Below are positions 35,631 through 43,248 of a stretch of DNA of 64,000 nt, piece after piece. Made by a program: the position numbers and the translations under genes. This DNA is from Paenibacillus glycanilyticus (GTDB lineage Bacteria; Bacillota; Bacilli; Paenibacillales; Paenibacillaceae): NCBI RefSeq assembly GCF_023715145.1, contig NZ_JAMBNP010000004.1:496001-560000 (forward strand). Direction: 5' to 3'. The notes beneath the pieces are model-generated. The model was not told the origin of the DNA. It was given only the letters and a program-made list of their open reading frames with translations, and did not search any database. Numbering within the stretch: the first letter of the stretch is position 1; every line of letters starts with the position of its first letter.

Positions 35631-36950
35631 TTATCCTTGACGGATGCTTTTCGCTGCAAAATGAAAAACAACGGCTGTTCCTTCGTTCACCCGGCTTATC
35701 ACATCCACCGAGCCCCCGCTCTTTTTCATGACGTTATATACATAGGACAGCCCTAATCCAAAGTTGCTTTGGCGGTTCTTCGTACTAAAGAAAGGTTCAA
35801 ATACCCGCTCCAGCTGATCAGTTGGTATCCCTCTGCCATTATCCCCGATCGTGAGCTGCACCGATCTTTTTACCCGCTCCAGCCGAATGGACAGAATCCC
35901 TTCCGCCTCCATCGCTTCTGCCGCATTCGTAAGCACATTGCCAATTGCTTCCGACAAGTGAACCGGATCTCCGCTGATGACAGGCTCGCAGAGATAATCC
36001 GCATGGACCCGAATCCGTTTCTGTTCGAGCAGACCTTGATGGAGGAGCAGACTGCCTTGTACAAGAAGATCCAGCCTGAGAGGCTTCTCAACGAGTACAA
36101 TATCTTTCATTTGGCTATGAATCCGGTTCACCATGTCAAGCATATGCCCGGAGGCTGCCGATATGATGTCCAGATGAGACAAGGATTCCGGTGAATGCCT
36201 AGACAGCTCTCGCTTCAGATTGTCCGAGCTGATGGCGATTTTGCCGATTTCATTCTTGATGGAGTGATTAAGCTGCACCGCGCCCGAGCTTACCGCCTTC
36301 ATCGTTCCCTCGAGCGGATCCTTCTCAAACCGCAGCTTAACTCCTAATACGCCATAAATAAACGCACAGATGAGAGCAACAGATAACGAATAGATGATAA
36401 ACAGCGATACATAACGGAAGGCATCCATATCCGGTGCGACTATAGCGGCAACATTAATGAACAAGAGGGCCGCCAATATAGTGGGAACAATAATAATGGT
36501 CGCGATCAGACGATTCCTGCGTTTGCGGCTGTTCGTCTCCTTCCATACCGATATAATCAACAGCAGACAAGCTGCGATATAGTAAGGCGCTGCCCAGCCG
36601 AGCAATAAACTGAAGTTAATGTCGATCTCCGGCTCAAGCGGTGTTGTCAGCATCATCCACGCCGGAAGAAGCAGCAAAGCCAGCTTCAGATATAGCCTGG
36701 TCCTGCTGCTCGGCACCAGCTCTGAGTAAATGATGCTGAATATCAGAATGCCATAAGGGGTCAGAGTATGGTTGAGCAGCTGCTCGATATTCGCCCATTC
36801 GTCATACCCATAATTGATGAGTACATCCGTCAAGCCGCCTATTGCGGCTGCGCTTAAGAAAAAGGCTGCCCAGCGGTTCATCTCGCTGCGGGGATTGTTC
36901 GCCAGCAAGATAACCGCTGCCGTGAGCAGTGCAAAAAAGTAATAGATCAT
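35631..36950 (-). CDS. Membrane histidine kinase
   Basis: 439 residues with about seven transmembrane segments in the first 220 residues and no extracellular sensory domain. The kinase part has an atypical H-box, QLNHSIKNEIGKIAI, of the HxIKNE type, then N box NVLTNAAEAM, G1 DNGRGIP, and GLGLSYVYNVMKKSGG. It probably senses a membrane-state or ligand signal and phosphorylates the LuxR-type regulator downstream. Start at 36950 (MIYYFF) is seven bases after the peptidase stop, implying coupling; a TTG at 36986 is in frame but overlaps that gene and has no site. Confidence 0.9.
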   Translation of the reverse strand: MIYYFFALLTAAVILLANNPRSEMNRWAAFFLSAAAIGGLTDVLINYGYDEWANIEQLLNHTLTPYGILIFSIIYSELVPSSRTRLYLKLALLLLPAWMMLTTPLEPEIDINFSLLLGWAAPYYIAACLLLIISVWKETNSRKRRNRLIATIIIVPTILAALLFINVAAIVAPDMDAFRYVSLFIIYSLSVALICAFIYGVLGVKLRFEKDPLEGTMKAVSSGAVQLNHSIKNEIGKIAISSDNLKRELSRHSPESLSHLDIISAASGHMLDMVNRIHSQMKDIVLVEKPLRLDLLVQGSLLLHQGLLEQKRIRVHADYLCEPVISGDPVHLSEAIGNVLTNAAEAMEAEGILSIRLERVKRSVQLTIGDNGRGIPTDQLERVFEPFFSTKNRQSNFGLGLSYVYNVMKKSGGSVDVISRVNEGTAVVFHFAAKSIRQG

Positions 36951-36957
36951 CCCTTGG

Positions 36958-38019
36958 TCAGGAAACGGATAAACCCAGGTAAGCAAGCAGCAAGGCTGCC
37001 GTATTCACGATGGCATCGGAGTGAGTCCGCTCCATCGCGTGGGAAGCATGAACGCCGGGTCCGATTAATGCCGCGCGAATGTTGCTTCCTCCCCGCAGAG
37101 CGGCAGATGCATCGGAGCCGTATTGAGGATAAATATCAACCGCATAAGGCAGCTGGTGCTGCTTGGCCAGCTCAATCAATCTGGAGGTCATCTCATAATC
37201 GTAGGGACCCGAGGAATCCTTCGCGCAGATCGATACATCCCGCTCTGTCGTGGACAAATCATCCCCGATCGCCCCCATATCGACCGCAATCAGCTCGGTA
37301 ATATCGGGTGGCATATAGGAGTTGCCGTGACCAACCTCTTCATAAGTCGAGAAAATAAGCTTAAGCGTCCGCTCCGGCTGCTTCCCGGCCCGCTTCATCC
37401 ATTCCAGCAGGCCAAATATAGCCGCAACGCTGGCTTTGTCGTCCAGATGACGGGATTTGACCCATCCGTTCAGCAGAATGCGCACTCGCGGATCCCAGGA
37501 TACGATATCGCCAACCGCGATGCCCAGCTTCTCGGTCTCTTCCTTGCTGGAAGTAGCTTCGTCAATCCGGATCTCCATATTCGCTTCTTCCCGCTTCCAG
37601 TCCCTTGCGTCGGGGTAGACATGGACCGAGGTTTTGGTAGACAGCACCGTTCCTTCATACTGCCTTCCATCACGCGTGTGGATCAGGCAATATTCCCCTT
37701 CAACCGTATGCATGTTATAGCCGCCGATAGGAGTAATGCGCAGCATGCCGTTTGGTTTAATCGAACGCACCATGGCCCCCAGCGTATCCACATGGGCGGT
37801 GTAAGCGATCGTTCCGCCCGACGGCGCACTTCCGGGAATCGTAATCATGCCGTTGCCTTTTGGCGTTCGTTCCATCTTGAAGCCAAGCTTCTCCGCCTCT
37901 TCTTCCAGACGCTCCATAATGGTCATACAATACCCGCTAGGGCTGGGGATTTGAAGCAGCTCTTCGAGGAACTTCAGAATATACTTCCGGTTTAATGTTT
38001 TGTTTAGTGGATTTTCCAT
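36958..38019 (-). CDS. M42 family metallopeptidase (glutamyl aminopeptidase-like)
   Basis: 353-residue cytoplasmic aminopeptidase of the M42/endoglucanase-M fold. Metal and catalytic residues are visible in AYTAHVDTLG, RHLDDKAS, FSTYEEVGHG and the C-terminal GVHASHAMERTH. Members form large tetrahedral complexes that trim peptides. Start at 38019 (MENPLNKTL) is set by AAGGAGG seven bases upstream. It lies 13 bp after the GNAT gene and 7 bp before the kinase, so GNAT, peptidase, kinase and regulator form one operon. Confidence 0.9.
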   Translation of the reverse strand: MENPLNKTLNRKYILKFLEELLQIPSPSGYCMTIMERLEEEAEKLGFKMERTPKGNGMITIPGSAPSGGTIAYTAHVDTLGAMVRSIKPNGMLRITPIGGYNMHTVEGEYCLIHTRDGRQYEGTVLSTKTSVHVYPDARDWKREEANMEIRIDEATSSKEETEKLGIAVGDIVSWDPRVRILLNGWVKSRHLDDKASVAAIFGLLEWMKRAGKQPERTLKLIFSTYEEVGHGNSYMPPDITELIAVDMGAIGDDLSTTERDVSICAKDSSGPYDYEMTSRLIELAKQHQLPYAVDIYPQYGSDASAALRGGSNIRAALIGPGVHASHAMERTHSDAIVNTAALLLAYLGLSVS

Positions 38020-38032
38020 GTCAACATCCTCC

Positions 38033-38590
38033 TTATTTCTTTGAATACGCTTTTTCATGAAAAGCGGTTATGTAACGGAACAGCCGCTTCCCGCTTCGGT
38101 CTCCAAGCCAGCCCTCCTCGGAATTAAGCTGTTTGTACATGGCGCGGTAGGGCTCCGGCACCCATATGTAAGGATGCTCATAATCGGTAATGGTGAATCC
38201 GTTCCGCTCCCAGAAGCGGATGCGCCGTTCATTGGCAGGGGTACGTTCGGACTCCACTTCTATTAGAAGCCCGTCGAGCCGTTTCTCCTGTCCGGCCCAT
38301 TCCGTAATAGCCTTGATCAGCTTGGAGCCTATGCCCTCTCCTCTTCGATGCTCGGATACGGCAATATAGTCTATAAGCAGGATTCTCCCGCCGCCCGTCA
38401 GTCCGGATAACGCCATTGCTTCTACCGTACCCTCATCGGCGAGAGTATGGAGGAAACACGGCATCTTCCCGAACATCCCGGCAATAATACCATCAGGCTT
38501 GCGCCCCTCCTTCGGAAAGGACTGTTCGTACAGCTTTTTGGCCATTGGCCAAATCCGGTTATCGAGCTTGTCTATGGTTGTGAACAACAT
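38033..38590 (-). CDS. GNAT family N-acetyltransferase
   Basis: 185 residues. Acetyl-CoA motif A is clear (LLIDYIAVSEHRRGEGIGSK, with RRGEGIG as the pyrophosphate loop), followed by motif B NERRIRFWERNGF. The acceptor substrate is unknown. It is first in the operon with the M42 peptidase and the two-component pair. Confidence 0.87.
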   Translation of the reverse strand: MLFTTIDKLDNRIWPMAKKLYEQSFPKEGRKPDGIIAGMFGKMPCFLHTLADEGTVEAMALSGLTGGGRILLIDYIAVSEHRRGEGIGSKLIKAITEWAGQEKRLDGLLIEVESERTPANERRIRFWERNGFTITDYEHPYIWVPEPYRAMYKQLNSEEGWLGDRSGKRLFRYITAFHEKAYSKK

Positions 38591-38728
38591 CCGTTATGCT
38601 GACTCCTTTGATCCGCTTATACTCTTATCTTCTAGTGTACCACTTCTCCGGGTTATTGACGTTATTTTCAAAATGTACGATAGTAAATAAATACTTTATT
38701 CCCGGCTATGCGTTAGGAGATTTATCTT

Positions 38729-39946
38729 ATGGCAAACATTATGAAATCTTCACTCATCCGGCTTGGACTGGCTGTTATTGCCGGGATTTGCACAGGCTCG
38801 GCGTCTGCCCTCTTCCTGACTAGTCTGGAATGGGCGACGGAAACCTCTATAACCCATGCTTGGCTGCTATGGCTTCTGCCTGTCGGCGGTGCGCTTGTAA
38901 GCTGGCTGTATCTCAAGTATGGAAAAGATGCGGCAAAAGGGAACAATCTGCTCCTTGACCGAATCTATGGCGGTGAAGCCGCTGTTCCGCTTCGAATGGC
39001 GCCGCTTGTCCTCTTTGGTACAATCGTTACGCATTTATTCGGCGGCTCCGCCGGCCGTGAAGGTACGGCCGTTCAGATGGGCGGAAGCCTCGCCGAACAA
39101 ATAAGCAAGCAATTCAAGCTAAGCAGCGCGGAACGCAAGATCCTCTTGCTATGCGGGATCAGCAGCGGATTTGGTTCCGTCTTCGGAACGCCTGCCGCCG
39201 GCGCCATGTTTGCGCTTGAGGTAGCCGCGCTTGGCGCTATTTCGCTTGAATCGATTCTGCCTGTCATTCTCGCAAGCTACGCGGGGCATTACACGACGTT
39301 GGCCTGGGGCGTCCATCATCTTCATTATTCGATGGGCACGGTCCCACCGCCAAGCTTCATGCTTCTGCTCAAGCTGGCTCTTGCTGCCGTCTTGTTCGGG
39401 CTTGCGGCCCTTTTGTTCGTCACTTTAACCCATCGGTTGAAGGCCTGGTTCACGAAACGGCTGCCTAACCCGATGGTGAAAAGCTTCGTCGGCGGTCTCA
39501 TCATCATAGCCCTTGTCTATATCGCGGGCTCCCGGGATTATCTCGGGCTGGGCCTTCCGTTATTGCAGCATTCGTTCCAGGAAGCCGCAGCGCCTCTAGA
39601 TTTCTTGTGGAAAACCGTCTTCACTTCGCTGACGCTCGGCACCGGCTTCCAGGGCGGCGAGGTAACGCCTTTGTTTGTGATTGGTTCAACCCTTGGCAGC
39701 GCGCTGGCCAAGCTGCTTGCCGTATCCGTTCCCCTGCTTGCCGGAATCGGGTTGGTCTCAATCTTCAGCGGAGCAACCAATACCCCTCTCGCAAGCTATA
39801 TTCTTGGCATTGAGCTGTTTGGCCTGCATGGCTACGGCTGGTTGTATATGCTGATCGGATGTGCCATTGCTTATCTCTGCTCGGGAGCTCCGGGAATCTA
39901 TTCCGCGCAGCGCTCCCGCCGCTATTTCAAAGAATTATGGGACTAA
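38729..39946 (+). CDS. CLC-family antiporter, fluoride-selective (CLC-F) type
   Basis: 405-residue membrane antiporter with about ten hydrophobic helices. The anion-coordinating loop, GSGIP in chloride-type CLCs, reads GNNLL at 71-75, the Asn-containing variant known from the fluoride/proton antiporter branch. Gating Glu111 is in GREGTAVQMGG. GTPAAGAMFALE and GSRDYLGLGLPLL are the later pore-lining elements. The predicted role is fluoride export for resistance. AGGAG precedes the ATG. No fluoride riboswitch is visible in the 138 bp upstream, and no crcB is adjacent. Confidence 0.87.
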   Translation: MANIMKSSLIRLGLAVIAGICTGSASALFLTSLEWATETSITHAWLLWLLPVGGALVSWLYLKYGKDAAKGNNLLLDRIYGGEAAVPLRMAPLVLFGTIVTHLFGGSAGREGTAVQMGGSLAEQISKQFKLSSAERKILLLCGISSGFGSVFGTPAAGAMFALEVAALGAISLESILPVILASYAGHYTTLAWGVHHLHYSMGTVPPPSFMLLLKLALAAVLFGLAALLFVTLTHRLKAWFTKRLPNPMVKSFVGGLIIIALVYIAGSRDYLGLGLPLLQHSFQEAAAPLDFLWKTVFTSLTLGTGFQGGEVTPLFVIGSTLGSALAKLLAVSVPLLAGIGLVSIFSGATNTPLASYILGIELFGLHGYGWLYMLIGCAIAYLCSGAPGIYSAQRSRRYFKELWD

Positions 39947-40010
39947 TCACCCTTGGGCATTTACCTTCATAGGATGGAGAAGTAGATGAAAGAAAGGGTG
40001 CATACGGTCT

Positions 40011-40313
40011 ATGACACGTAAAGCTTCACCCACCGTCCGCGGCTTTCAGCCTGGCTTGCCTGTTCCCGGTGGTCCCGGCGGGCAAGGCGGATTGATTGGT
40101 CCTGGCGGACTGCCGCCATTTACCCCGGGCTGTTTGCGATTTGCTGAATTCAAACCAAAAAAACAAGCCGTAAACGAATATCGTTCACGGCTGTCTGCAT
40201 GTTCAATTATTTGCCGAAGCGCTGGCGGTAGCCGCATTTGCGGCAAAGCTCTTCAACCGCTTCCCGTCTCGAGAAGCCGTCGACAAGGTTCGTTGCGCGT
40301 TCGCCTTCAATAA
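40011..40313 (+). CDS. Possible Gly/Pro-rich small protein (doubtful)
   Basis: An open frame whose first 45 codons encode a collagen-like Gly/Pro stretch (PGLPVPGGPGGQGGLIGPGG then LPPFTPG), unlike random sequence. The ribosome site is poor (GGGTG 14 bases upstream). The remaining half runs through the terminator of, and antisense to, the radical SAM gene, so the true end is probably near 40150. Shifting one base there gives a stop at a TGA just after TTTGCGATTTGC. It may be a frameshifted or degraded spore-surface type gene, or no gene at all. Confidence 0.3.
   Translation: MTRKASPTVRGFQPGLPVPGGPGGQGGLIGPGGLPPFTPGCLRFAEFKPKKQAVNEYRSRLSACSIICRSAGGSRICGKALQPLPVSRSRRQGSLRVRLQ
40157..40192 (-). 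terminator. Terminator after the radical SAM gene
   Basis: AGCCGT-A-AACGA stem with one mismatch (40166-40192), followed by seven T on the minus strand (40157-40163). Confidence 0.7.
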
Positions 40314-41085
40314 TGTCGGAGAACTTCTGATCGTTAATATTGCCCAGATCGATGACGCCCTCCCCATCCAGGCAGCATGGAACCACGGTTCCGTCAATGA
40401 GAATCCCTGCCTGATTCCTGAGCCCGTAGCAGAACCCTTTGCCGTCATCCTCTTTCGCTCTCAGATCCGGCCAATCGAATTCATAATCCTGGTTCAAATA
40501 GACACGATCGGCAATCTTGACCCCGCTGCCCGGCACAACCTTCTCTTCGATGAGGTAATCAAGCTTGAATTCACTCTCTATCATCGATAGAATCTCACGG
40601 TTTCGCTGTCTCTCGGCATTCGTCATATTATCCTGCGTTAAATTCCACAAGCGGAACGAGGAAATCATCGTGGTCTGCTCCATGGCCTCGCGGACGAAGG
40701 ACAGGACACTGCCGATATAGCCTTCTTTATCCTTGGATCCGGCATGGCCGTCAAAGCTGTGCAGCGAGAAATTCATCTGCCGGATCGCCGGCTTCGACAA
40801 TAGCTTATGTTTATTTTTCTGAAGCAGCGTGCCATTCGTTGTGATGTTCACCTTAAAGCCCTTCTCATGGCTGATGTCCAGGAGCTGGTCAATCTTCGGA
40901 TGGAGCAGCGGCTCGCCCTTCAAATGAAAATAAATATAGTCCGTGAACGGCTTAATCTGATCTAACCGCTCCGTAAAATCCTCTATGCTAATGAAACCCT
41001 TCGCTCGTTCCGTCGGCGGACAGAAGGAGCACGCCAGATTGCAAATACTCGTAATTTCGATATAAAATTTCTTGAATTTCTTCAT
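40207..41085 (-). CDS. Radical SAM/SPASM domain protein
   Basis: 292 residues. The [4Fe-4S] cluster ligands are C15, C19 and C22 in SICNLACSFC; GEPLLHP and NITTNGTLL are the usual SAM-binding elements. A C-terminal SPASM-type cysteine cluster (KGFCYGLRNQ, VVPCCLDGEG, ELCRKCGY) binds one or two auxiliary clusters. SPASM enzymes often modify ribosomally made peptides or activate other enzymes. No precursor peptide with an obvious leader is adjacent, apart from the doubtful Gly/Pro-rich frame next to its 3' end. Single gene with its own terminator. Confidence 0.9.
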   Translation of the reverse strand: MKKFKKFYIEITSICNLACSFCPPTERAKGFISIEDFTERLDQIKPFTDYIYFHLKGEPLLHPKIDQLLDISHEKGFKVNITTNGTLLQKNKHKLLSKPAIRQMNFSLHSFDGHAGSKDKEGYIGSVLSFVREAMEQTTMISSFRLWNLTQDNMTNAERQRNREILSMIESEFKLDYLIEEKVVPGSGVKIADRVYLNQDYEFDWPDLRAKEDDGKGFCYGLRNQAGILIDGTVVPCCLDGEGVIDLGNINDQKFSDIIEGERATNLVDGFSRREAVEELCRKCGYRQRFGK

Positions 41086-41167
41086 GAATCAAAGCTCCAT
41101 TCTATCGCGTTGCTAATCGTCTACCCACCATTATACCATTAAAGTCAAACAGGAGGTTGATTGGATT

Positions 41168-41389
41168 ATGTTTATGCAGGGCCAAACGTCCATTCAGCAA
41201 AAAGCAATGATGTTTATCGGCCGTCCCGTCGGCATTTCGCTTCGCAACGGTCAAGGCGTTTCCGGCGTGATCTGTAATGTACAGGGCGGCGAAGTCTATA
41301 TTATGCAATATATGTACGCAACGCAGTTCGCCACCTTCCATTACAGCTTCAACGATATCAATGATATTTTGCCGTATCCGGCTTGTTAA
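41168..41389 (+). CDS. Small protein with Sm-like beta pattern, 73 residues
   Basis: Good AGGAGG site before ATG 41168. The core FIGRPVGISLRNGQGVSGVI followed by CNVQGGEVYIMQYMY alternates hydrophobic residues around GxxVxGxI and a turn, as in Sm-like or SH3-like small barrels; similar small proteins are common in Bacillales spores. It has a Tyr/Phe-rich C-terminus ending LPYPAC. Function unknown. It is convergent with another small barrel-like gene across a shared terminator. Confidence 0.6.
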   Translation: MFMQGQTSIQQKAMMFIGRPVGISLRNGQGVSGVICNVQGGEVYIMQYMYATQFATFHYSFNDINDILPYPAC

Positions 41390-41395
41390 CGTCAC

Positions 41396-41420
41396 AAAAA
41401 CCGCGCAATGCGCGGTTTTT
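41396..41420. terminator. Bidirectional terminator
   Basis: An 11-bp perfect stem AAAAACCGCGC/GCGCGGTTTTT (41396-41406 with 41410-41420), loop AAT, with T-tracts for both strands built into the arms. Confidence 0.9.
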
Positions 41421-41430
41421 GCTCTTCCTG

Positions 41431-41634
41431 TTATCGCACGATAACAGCGGTGATTTTGTCCAGAGCAACATAAATTGTGGCTTTGAACGCTTTGAGTACG
41501 ACGACTCCTCTTTTCACCTTGACGACATAGCCAACGATCTCTTCACCGGAAACCGTTTTGAGCACAACTACTTTATGCTTCGCTTTTGCTGCTTCCAGAA
41601 CTACCGGAATTTGAATCGGAAAGAACACTCCCAT
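41431..41634 (-). CDS. Small Sm-like basic protein, 67 residues
   Basis: GGGGGG site before the ATG. The sequence KHKVVVLKTVSGEEIVGYVV then KVKRGVVVLKAF and VALDKITAVIV shows the strand-turn-strand pattern VxLxxxxGxxxxGxV of Sm-fold domains. It is rich in Val and Lys and has no membrane segment. Function unknown. It faces the 73-residue gene across a shared terminator; both look like tiny beta-barrels but are not obviously paralogous. Confidence 0.6.
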   Translation of the reverse strand: MGVFFPIQIPVVLEAAKAKHKVVVLKTVSGEEIVGYVVKVKRGVVVLKAFKATIYVALDKITAVIVR

Positions 41635-41702
41635 GGGATCCCCCCCTTCCTCTCTATTACTCTAGTAATATGAGAACGATAGGATAGGGTTCGGGCTTAT
41701 CC

Positions 41703-41750
41703 AAAAAAACAGCGGCGGAACCGGACATTTGTCCAATTCAGCCGCTGTTT
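41703..41750 (-). terminator. Terminator after the GH18 gene
   Basis: AAACAGCGGC/GCCGCTGTTT outer stem (41707-41716 with 41741-41750) with an inner GGAC/GTCC hairpin, followed by TTTTTTTGG on the minus strand (41703-41709). Confidence 0.85.
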
Positions 41751-41757
41751 GTCGTAA

Positions 41758-43071
41758 TTAGCTATTTTTAATAACGGATTTATGAATAGCTGCAATCATA
41801 TCCGGCGAATATTGGCGGAACAGGCCTAAACGCCAAAGCGCAGCGCCTTTGAGCTGATAGCGTTTGGCCAGGCCCAGCTTGTCGTCAATAGACTCCGGGG
41901 TTTCGGCACGCAAATCAATCCCTAGAAGCAGCTTGGATTTTGGAACGCCGGCCTTCAAAGCCTGCTGAATCGCGGCGTTTACTTTTGCATTAGGCTCCGG
42001 AACTTGAGGCGCCGTGCTCGTCGGATTATATTTGTAGGCCATTAGTACAAGATCATCAGCGATCGATGCAAGCGTCTTGTAATCATAGCCTTGATACGCG
42101 CTGTTTGGCGCATGGACAACCAGAGATAATGCAGTGCCTTGCGGAAGAGCATCCTTCAGCTGCTTCGCGTAAACATTCAGGAGCTTCTGCTGCTCGACTT
42201 TGTCCAGTTGGAAGCCCAGACCTTCGAAATCCAGCACTACCCCGCCAAATCCGTAATCGGAGATAGCCTTAGTAATGCCGCTAATGGAATTGGCCCGAAG
42301 CGTCTCATTGCTCATCATATTGGTCAATTCATGCTGTCCGTCCAAGGAATATACCATCAAATATGGCTTGATGGACTTTGCCGCCGTGTCGCTTACGAGC
42401 GATTGCGGGGTAACGTCTCCGTTTGGCTGAGGCACGCGGTACTCGGAGCCCTCAAGCGTGAAATTACCGTCCCGGTCAATCCGGCTCCAGCCGAAAGCTA
42501 CGGAATTCGCAGCATCCACAAGATCCCGCTCGGCAAAGGACGATAACGCGTAAAACGTACGCAAATGCATCGCTTTCTGCGGGGATTTGATCGTTACCGT
42601 ATTTGTAGACTGACTCCATCCAACCTGGGCGCCAAATTGCGTGCTGAAGAAGCTTAACGGAATAAGTACGCGGTTGCTTCGCATCATTGGTGCCGCAGGC
42701 AATTTCACGTTAGCACCGTTAACGACAGCCATTCCGCTGCCCATTTTCATCGATAGCTTAATGGGCTTCCCTTGCTTCGTTCCTTCTGCCGTGACCGTCT
42801 GCGTCTTCTCGTCCCAGACGACCTTCTGAAGCCCAAGCGCTTCACCGATTGTTCGGAACGGAACAAAGGTAACGCCTTTCACAATAATCGGCGGGCTGTC
42901 AAAAGGCAGCTCTACATCATCTAATAGAATTGTCGTTTTGGCAGGAACAGCTGCCGTTGAAGTCGCGGTTACAGCAGCAGCCGCATCGGCTTTCCCTTCC
43001 GAAACGCCGCTTGTCAGCAAAGCAAGCGCTAATACGGCGGCTGCTGATTTTATTCCCCATTGATTGATCAC
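41758..43071 (-). CDS. Secreted GH18-like glycosidase with copper-amine-oxidase N-terminal-type domain
   Basis: 437 residues with a signal peptide (GIKSAAAVLALALLTSGVSE, cleavage near ADAAAA). Residues about 45-150 form the stalk/copper-amine-oxidase-N-like wall domain common in Paenibacillus (VELPFDSPPIIVKGVTFVPF, IGEALGLQKVVWDEKTQTV). The C-terminal part (from about 165) is a GH18 TIM barrel with the catalytic Glu in FGGVVLDFEGLGF and LVLMAYKYNP, close to spore cortex or wall enzymes such as YaaH and YdhD. The start is a GTG at 43071: GGAGG lies seven bases before it and inside the frame of the ATG at 43086. It should act on peptidoglycan or chitin-like glycans. Confidence 0.87.
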   Translation of the reverse strand: MINQWGIKSAAAVLALALLTSGVSEGKADAAAAVTATSTAAVPAKTTILLDDVELPFDSPPIIVKGVTFVPFRTIGEALGLQKVVWDEKTQTVTAEGTKQGKPIKLSMKMGSGMAVVNGANVKLPAAPMMRSNRVLIPLSFFSTQFGAQVGWSQSTNTVTIKSPQKAMHLRTFYALSSFAERDLVDAANSVAFGWSRIDRDGNFTLEGSEYRVPQPNGDVTPQSLVSDTAAKSIKPYLMVYSLDGQHELTNMMSNETLRANSISGITKAISDYGFGGVVLDFEGLGFQLDKVEQQKLLNVYAKQLKDALPQGTALSLVVHAPNSAYQGYDYKTLASIADDLVLMAYKYNPTSTAPQVPEPNAKVNAAIQQALKAGVPKSKLLLGIDLRAETPESIDDKLGLAKRYQLKGAALWRLGLFRQYSPDMIAAIHKSVIKNS

Positions 43072-43135
43072 CAGTAAACCTCCCATGCTCCACCCTTATT
43101 CTACCAACAAGTGGAAGTAGTAAAGCAGTGGCCCT

Positions 43136-43165
43136 AGTATATCAAATTTTTGCTAGAATGCACAA
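43136..43165 (-). promoter_or_regulatory. Candidate promoter of the GH18 gene
   Basis: On the minus strand: TTGTGC (43160-43165), 18-bp spacer, TATACT (43136-43141), about 65 bp before the GTG start. Confidence 0.5.
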
Positions 43166-43200
43166 ATGATAGAATAGTCATGAATGGATGATGAACGGGT

Positions 43201-43241
43201 AAAAAAAAAGCTGGATCAACCCGCATGGGAGTTAGTCCAGC
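43201..43241 (-). terminator. Terminator of the ABC exporter operon
   Basis: GCTGGA/TCCAGC outer stem with an inner AACTCCC/GGGTT pairing (43210-43241), followed by nine T on the minus strand (43201-43209). Confidence 0.88.
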
Positions 43242-43248
43242 CCGAAGC

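Noticed and set aside
37123..37995. 290-codon plus-strand frame
   Set aside because: Shadow of the M42 peptidase gene on the opposite strand.
38591..38728. Fluoride riboswitch upstream of the CLC-F gene
   Set aside because: None of the conserved crcB RNA elements could be recognised by eye in the leader.
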